Shown here piece by piece: positions 3,682-7,055 of a stretch of 7,055 nucleotides of DNA. The stretch's first letter is position 1, and each line of letters begins with the position of its first letter. The DNA is from Chitinivibrionia bacterium (GTDB lineage: Bacteria > Krumholzibacteriota > Krumholzibacteriia > WVZY01): NCBI GenBank assembly GCA_016208665.1, contig JACQXT010000146.1, positions 1 through 7,055 on the forward strand, in the 5' to 3' direction. The notes below the pieces were generated by a model. It was not told the origin of the DNA. It worked only from the letters and a program-made list of their open reading frames with translations, and made no database searches. A program made the translations under genes and the position numbers.

Positions 3682-6135
3682 TCAGCGAATCAGCACCAGC
3701 TTCCTCGTCTGCTTCTCACGTCCCTGGCTCAGCACGCACAGGTAGACGCCCGATGCGACGCTCCGCCCCTCCGCATCGGTGCCGTCCCACGTGACGCTGT
3801 GCGCGCCTTTCTCGTACCAGCGGTCCCTGATGACTTTGACCACGGCGCCCGTGACGTCGTAAATCGCCACGCTGGCGCGCCCCTCCTCGGGAAGGAAGAA
3901 CGGGATCCATGTCGTCGGGTTGAAGGGATTCGGGTAATTCCGGTCGAGGAGAAGCGCGGGGGCCCTCGTCCCCGCCGCAATTTCTTCTATGCCCGTCGCC
4001 AGGTTCACGGCGTTCAGTATCCGCAGCTTTCCGTACCCCCACGTGTCGTTGTAGACCTCGCCGGTGAACGCATCCGCCGCTGCGCTCGACGTGAGCCGCG
4101 AAACCGCATCCTGCGCGGTAAACTCGGATGACGATTGAAGCACGAGGGCTGCGGCGGCGGCGACATGCGGCCCCGCGGCGCTCGTGCCGCTGAACTGCCG
4201 GTAGCTCCCGGTCTGGTACGCGTCTGGATCGGTGTGCGATCGCGTCGAATAGACGTCATAGTTGCCCGGCGAGCAGATGTCGAGCAGGTGCCAGCCATCC
4301 ACGCGAACTCCGCGTCCGCTGAAGGCGCTGATTTCGCCGACCGATATCGAGCCCGATCCGACCCCGGAGTAGCCCTCGAATCCCCTGGTCGAATAGGAAC
4401 CGTTCACGAATGCATGATCGCTCGTCGCCGGCCACGTGACGTTCTTGTCGTCGGACACATAGTTGAGAAATTCCGCGCCTCCGGCCCAGGAAGACAAATG
4501 ATCCGCCACGTTGCTGATGATCTCGGCCGGTTCGGCCCCGTTGTTGATCACCTTGAGCTTCCACAAACCAAGGGCGTTCGCATTCGAACCCCTGTCCACG
4601 TACAGATCGAACTTGTGCGTGCCCCGCGAGCTCGTGGCGAAGTCGTACCAGAGACCGTAATTATTGACGTCCCACACGGTGCCGTCGAGCGTCACTTCGC
4701 CGCCCAATGGACTCTTGAGACGAAGCGTCAGGTCGGACAAATTCGTGCGCCAGAGCGTCGTGCCGTAGAAATAGAGTATGGGACTCCCATACATCGGCAC
4801 CGTGATCTCCAGCGTGAGGGAATCGGCCGGCGGTACGACGGCAACCGCATGCTTCGCGCCCCGTCCGAGGTTTCCCGAGGGAGTGACTTGCACGATGTTG
4901 GCGCTTTCGCTCGTGATCAATTCTTCATCCAGGGAGGAGCCGTCGAGGAAGTCGTATACGAATCCGCCGAACTCGTAGAGCATCACGTCGGCTCCCCGCG
5001 TGCGCGCCCACGGGATGAGATAGGATATGGGAAAGTCCGAAAAGCAGGCGCCCGCCAGAATCTCGGCGTCGGGAGCTATGCCGCAGAAACGATGGCGGCC
5101 GGGCGTGCCGCCGGCGAGAATGCCCGATACGGCCGTGCCGTGGCCGTTCGTGTCGTTCTGTGTCAATATGAGATCGGTGCCGCGCACGCGCTCAACGGAG
5201 TCTGCGTTCATTGTGGCAAATATTTTCGAGGTGCCGAGCGCGACCAGCTTCTCCCCGACATCGAGAGCGCCGTCGGCGTTTTCATCCAGGGCAATAAACA
5301 TCGGTTCGCCGAACGTCGGATCGTTCTCGGTGAATCCCGCCCCCGGACCCGCGCTCCGGAAGCCGTTGTTGTTCGTGTCGGCATAGAGCCAATCCCACCA
5401 TGTCTGGTAGATGTAATCCTGGTTGTTCTTGGTGCTGTACCCCCACACGTGGGCCGGATCGTAAATCCATCCGTCGGTGAAACGGAGCCGCTCGCCTGTG
5501 TCGAGCAGGCCGTTCCGGTTGAGGTCGACGCAATCGGCTCCCGGAGTGAACGTGTTGTCGAGGTTGATGTCGAGCCAATCGAATGTGTCGCCGTCCGCGT
5601 AGAAGAACGACGGATGAAACACGTCGATGCCCGTGTCGAAATCGGCGATTCTCAGGCCCTTGCCCGTCAGGGGATTGCCGAGCGGGTCGTTGCGGACCCA
5701 CACCGAATCAGCCTCGATCTCGTGCGCGCTCACGTCGAGTGTCGGGTAAACCGCCGGGCGCCAGGCGCTTTCGACGCGCCGCACGTCGACTCTGCCGCTT
5801 AGCTCATCTATCATCGACCAGGGAATCCGCATGGGATAGACGGTTTCGCTCCGCGCCGTTTCGCCGTCTATCCTGTAGAACCTGATGCCGCGCTCTTCGT
5901 ACGATGATATTTCAGCCCCGGAAAGGACATGATCGAACTTCACCGTAACCGTCGCCGAGGCGGCCTCGACGGCGCTCGAAAGCCGCGGATCCTCAAGAGG
6001 CCGCTTGCGTGCTTCGGCCCGCGCGGAACGAAGGAATCTCAAGGTTGAGTTGAGCTTGTCATTTCCGGCTTCCGCCGGGAAGGTGAATACTATGAGGGTC
6101 ATCATGCAGACGAACAAGGATTGCATTGTTCTCAC
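3682..6135 (-). CDS. Secreted subtilisin-like (S8) serine protease with two insertions and a C-terminal sorting domain
   Basis: 817 residues from a GTG start at 6135, preferred over the ATGs at 6165 and 6126 because AAGGAG lies 6 nt before it. Layout: signal peptide 1-23 (cut after AEA); pro-domain about 50-130 (TVTVKFDHVLSGAEI... VYPMRIPWSMIDEL), probably an intramolecular chaperone/inhibitor; catalytic domain about 140-715 with Asp167 (DFDTGID), His332 (GHGTAVSGI), oxyanion Asn422 (PSGN) and Ser652 (GTSAAGPHVA), all intact. An insertion at about 180-320 carries four DxN-type calcium-loop motifs. A second at about 432-560 looks like a beta-sandwich. Residues 728-817 form an Ig/FlgD-like module with NYPNPFNPTT, WDGTDAEGR and a KLVLIR end, as in type A sorting domains of type IX secretion cargo. 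It should act outside the cell or anchored to its surface, cleaving proteins. Asp-His spacing is 165 residues, against about 32 in subtilisin BPN'. Substrate is unknown. Confidence 0.92.
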   Translation of the reverse strand: MRTMQSLFVCMMTLIVFTFPAEAGNDKLNSTLRFLRSARAEARKRPLEDPRLSSAVEAASATVTVKFDHVLSGAEISSYEERGIRFYRIDGETARSETVYPMRIPWSMIDELSGRVDVRRVESAWRPAVYPTLDVSAHEIEADSVWVRNDPLGNPLTGKGLRIADFDTGIDVFHPSFFYADGDTFDWLDINLDNTFTPGADCVDLNRNGLLDTGERLRFTDGWIYDPAHVWGYSTKNNQDYIYQTWWDWLYADTNNNGFRSAGPGAGFTENDPTFGEPMFIALDENADGALDVGEKLVALGTSKIFATMNADSVERVRGTDLILTQNDTNGHGTAVSGILAGGTPGRHRFCGIAPDAEILAGACFSDFPISYLIPWARTRGADVMLYEFGGFVYDFLDGSSLDEELITSESANIVQVTPSGNLGRGAKHAVAVVPPADSLTLEITVPMYGSPILYFYGTTLWRTNLSDLTLRLKSPLGGEVTLDGTVWDVNNYGLWYDFATSSRGTHKFDLYVDRGSNANALGLWKLKVINNGAEPAEIISNVADHLSSWAGGAEFLNYVSDDKNVTWPATSDHAFVNGSYSTRGFEGYSGVGSGSISVGEISAFSGRGVRVDGWHLLDICSPGNYDVYSTRSHTDPDAYQTGSYRQFSGTSAAGPHVAAAAALVLQSSSEFTAQDAVSRLTSSAAADAFTGEVYNDTWGYGKLRILNAVNLATGIEEIAAGTRAPALLLDRNYPNPFNPTTWIPFFLPEEGRASVAIYDVTGAVVKVIRDRWYEKGAHSVTWDGTDAEGRSVASGVYLCVLSQGREKQTRKLVLIR

Positions 6136-6141
6136 GGTTCG

Positions 6142-6147
6142 CTCCTT
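6142..6147 (-). promoter_or_regulatory. Shine-Dalgarno deciding the GTG start of the protease
   Basis: On the minus strand AAGGAG is followed by CGAACC (6 nt) and then GTG at 6135-6133. The same arrangement, AAGGAG plus 6 nt plus GTG, precedes the small exported protein at 3139. The ATG at 6165 would place this motif inside the coding sequence and add ten residues, several charged, before the signal peptide. Confidence 0.65.
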
Positions 6148-6195
6148 GGCTGGGATCAACAGCATGAATCGGTCGGCAACCGGGGTGGGGGCCCT

Positions 6196-7055
6196 TCACG
6201 GCTCCCTTATAATGTAAATAGAGTCGCCTCTGATTTCAAGTACTTGCGGGCGCCCCCCGTAGTGCCGGGACATGCCGGCGTCAATGCACCACGCGGTGCC
6301 GTCGCAGTATGATCGAATACCCTCCAGGCTGTCGGTATGCCCCACGATCATGCGCTTCGCCCCGAGCCTCTCGAGGACCGCGCGCAGCGTTTCGCAATCG
6401 CTCGAATCGACGTCCAGCGAAAAGGTGCGAGCCCAGACGGGGCTGCTCTTCTCCAGCATCCACTTCGGAAACGGTCCCGTGCCATCGAGCCATTCCCGGA
6501 CTTCGCCGTTCACGCAGCCCAGCCCGTGGTCGAGATGGTCGGGAAGCACTCCGCCGTGGACGAAGACGTTGGAACCGATGACGATCGCCGTGTTGCGCCG
6601 GGCAAGGATCTTCGCGTACGGTCCCCCGGGTCTGAATGCAGCCGCGCGGGCTCTGTGGCCCGGCTCGAGCGAGACCAGGAGCGTGTCGGTCTGGTCGACG
6701 GCTGCGGCATCCTCGAAATCGGCGAATCCGGCGGGGCTCGGATAGCGAAAGTCGAGCGCGGCGTTCATGAGCTCATGGTTTCCAAGAAGAGCATGCACCG
6801 CGCCTCCCGCCGGGGCCGCTTCATCCGCCAGGCGGGAAAAGAGATCGAGCACGGCCTGATCGTCGTCGCCCCGGTCGATCTGGTCGCCGGTCTGCACGAG
6901 CACCAGCGTTCCGCCGATCCAGCGGTCGCGCTCGTCGATGGCGCCTGCAAGCCTGAGCGCCCTTCGCGCCGCATCGAGGTCGCCGTGAAGGTCTCCGACG
7001 GCTACGATGCGCGGGGCGGGCGGGAAGCGCCACGGGATGTCGTTAACGGCTTGAA
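6196..7055 (-). CDS. Shewanella-like (PPP-family) metallophosphatase, 5'-truncated by window edge
   Basis: 285 C-terminal residues are visible (numbered from the first codon at 7053); the start is outside the window, since the frame stays open to the right edge with no start signal before the conserved core. The dinuclear-metal motifs of PPP/calcineurin-like phosphatases are all present in order: GDLHG (20-24), GDQIDRG (56-62), GNHE (91-94), VHGG (165-168) and GHT (238-240). LLGNHELMN followed by DFRY, and the QTGDQIDRGDDD form, match the Shewanella-like phosphatase (Shelph/SLP) group better than ApaH or PrpA/B. Such enzymes hydrolyse phosphoester bonds using two metal ions; characterised members dephosphorylate phospho-Ser/Thr or phospho-Tyr proteins. 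Localisation cannot be judged without the N-terminus. The gene ends 60 nt before the protease GTG on the same strand, with no terminator between, so the two may be co-transcribed. The physiological substrate is unknown. Confidence 0.85.
   Translation of the reverse strand, partial: QAVNDIPWRFPPAPRIVAVGDLHGDLDAARRALRLAGAIDERDRWIGGTLVLVQTGDQIDRGDDDQAVLDLFSRLADEAAPAGGAVHALLGNHELMNAALDFRYPSPAGFADFEDAAAVDQTDTLLVSLEPGHRARAAAFRPGGPYAKILARRNTAIVIGSNVFVHGGVLPDHLDHGLGCVNGEVREWLDGTGPFPKWMLEKSSPVWARTFSLDVDSSDCETLRAVLERLGAKRMIVGHTDSLEGIRSYCDGTAWCIDAGMSRHYGGRPQVLEIRGDSIYIIREP
6211..6239 (-). promoter_or_regulatory. Possible internal promoter for the protease gene
   Basis: Within the last codons of the phosphatase gene the minus strand has TTGAAA (6239-6234, 5 of 6 to the -35 consensus), a 17-bp spacer and TACATT (6216-6211, 4 of 6 to the -10). 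The transcript would start near 6204, giving a leader of about 70 nt before the GTG at 6135. The spacing is ideal but the -10 is weak, and the segment is AT-rich relative to its surroundings, so a chance match is possible. Confidence 0.35.

Noticed and set aside
4135..5802. 555-codon open frame on the plus strand antisense to the protease
   Set aside because: It is the reverse shadow of a GC-rich coding region. The translation is low-complexity Arg/Val-rich with no domain, while the opposite strand encodes an intact S8 protease with every catalytic motif.
6136..6165. ATG at 6165 as protease start
   Set aside because: It adds residues before the signal peptide and puts the good AAGGAG inside the gene; the GTG at 6135 is better supported.
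6901..6903. GTG at 6903 as the start of the phosphatase
   Set aside because: The conserved GDLHG metal motif lies about 30 residues upstream of it in the same open frame, so the true start is beyond the window edge.
1..7055. tRNA, rRNA, CRISPR array, insertion sequence or prophage
   Set aside because: No cloverleaf-like sequence, regularly spaced repeats, transposase motifs or terminal inverted repeats were seen on either strand.

Overview
The window is GC-rich bacterial DNA and gene-dense. The best lineage clue is the C-terminus of the secreted protease at 3682-6135. It ends in an Ig-like/FlgD-type sorting module that opens with NYPNPFNPTT and closes with SGVYLCVL...KLVLIR. That signature is very common in the FCB group and allied candidate phyla (Eisenbacteria, Krumholzibacteriota, Latescibacteria and similar). 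Placement in such a Gram-negative, probably uncultured lineage is an inference from this domain, base composition and a small beta-barrel-like exported protein; no rRNA or marker gene is present.

Left block (1-1593, minus strand): a three-gene run transcribed leftward. It encodes a PP-loop ATPase related to N-acetyl sugar amidotransferases (WbpG/PseA-like), a stand-alone acyl/aminoacyl carrier protein with a canonical DS phosphopantetheine site, and the first 97 codons of an NAD-synthetase-family (NadE-like) PP-loop enzyme cut by the window edge. Carrier protein and NadE-like gene are separated by 1 nt. The set looks like part of a surface-polysaccharide or small-metabolite amidation pathway continuing to the left. 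The first gene has an extended -10 promoter only 8 nt from its ATG and no Shine-Dalgarno, so its mRNA should be leaderless or nearly so.

Middle block (1594-3642, plus strand): a 170-bp divergent intergenic region carries an extended -10 promoter and a 10-bp direct repeat around the expected transcription start. It drives a POT/PTR-family peptide transporter (MFS). This is followed, after an 82-nt gap containing a long imperfect stem-loop, by a small exported, probably outer-membrane beta-barrel protein.

Right block (3682-7055, minus strand): a large exported subtilisin-family (S8) protease converges on the barrel gene. It has an intact Asp/His/Ser triad and oxyanion Asn, two large insertions in the catalytic domain (one rich in calcium-loop motifs, one beta-sandwich-like) and the C-terminal sorting module. 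Upstream of it lies the 5'-truncated gene of a Shewanella-like (PPP-family) metallophosphatase, whose 3' end may hold the protease promoter.

A secreted protease, a peptide/H+ symporter and a small outer-membrane protein as neighbours suggest extracellular protein degradation and peptide uptake, but they are convergent rather than one operon, so the link is inferential. The most likely candidate for something undescribed is the PP-loop ATPase / carrier protein / NadE-like cassette on the left.
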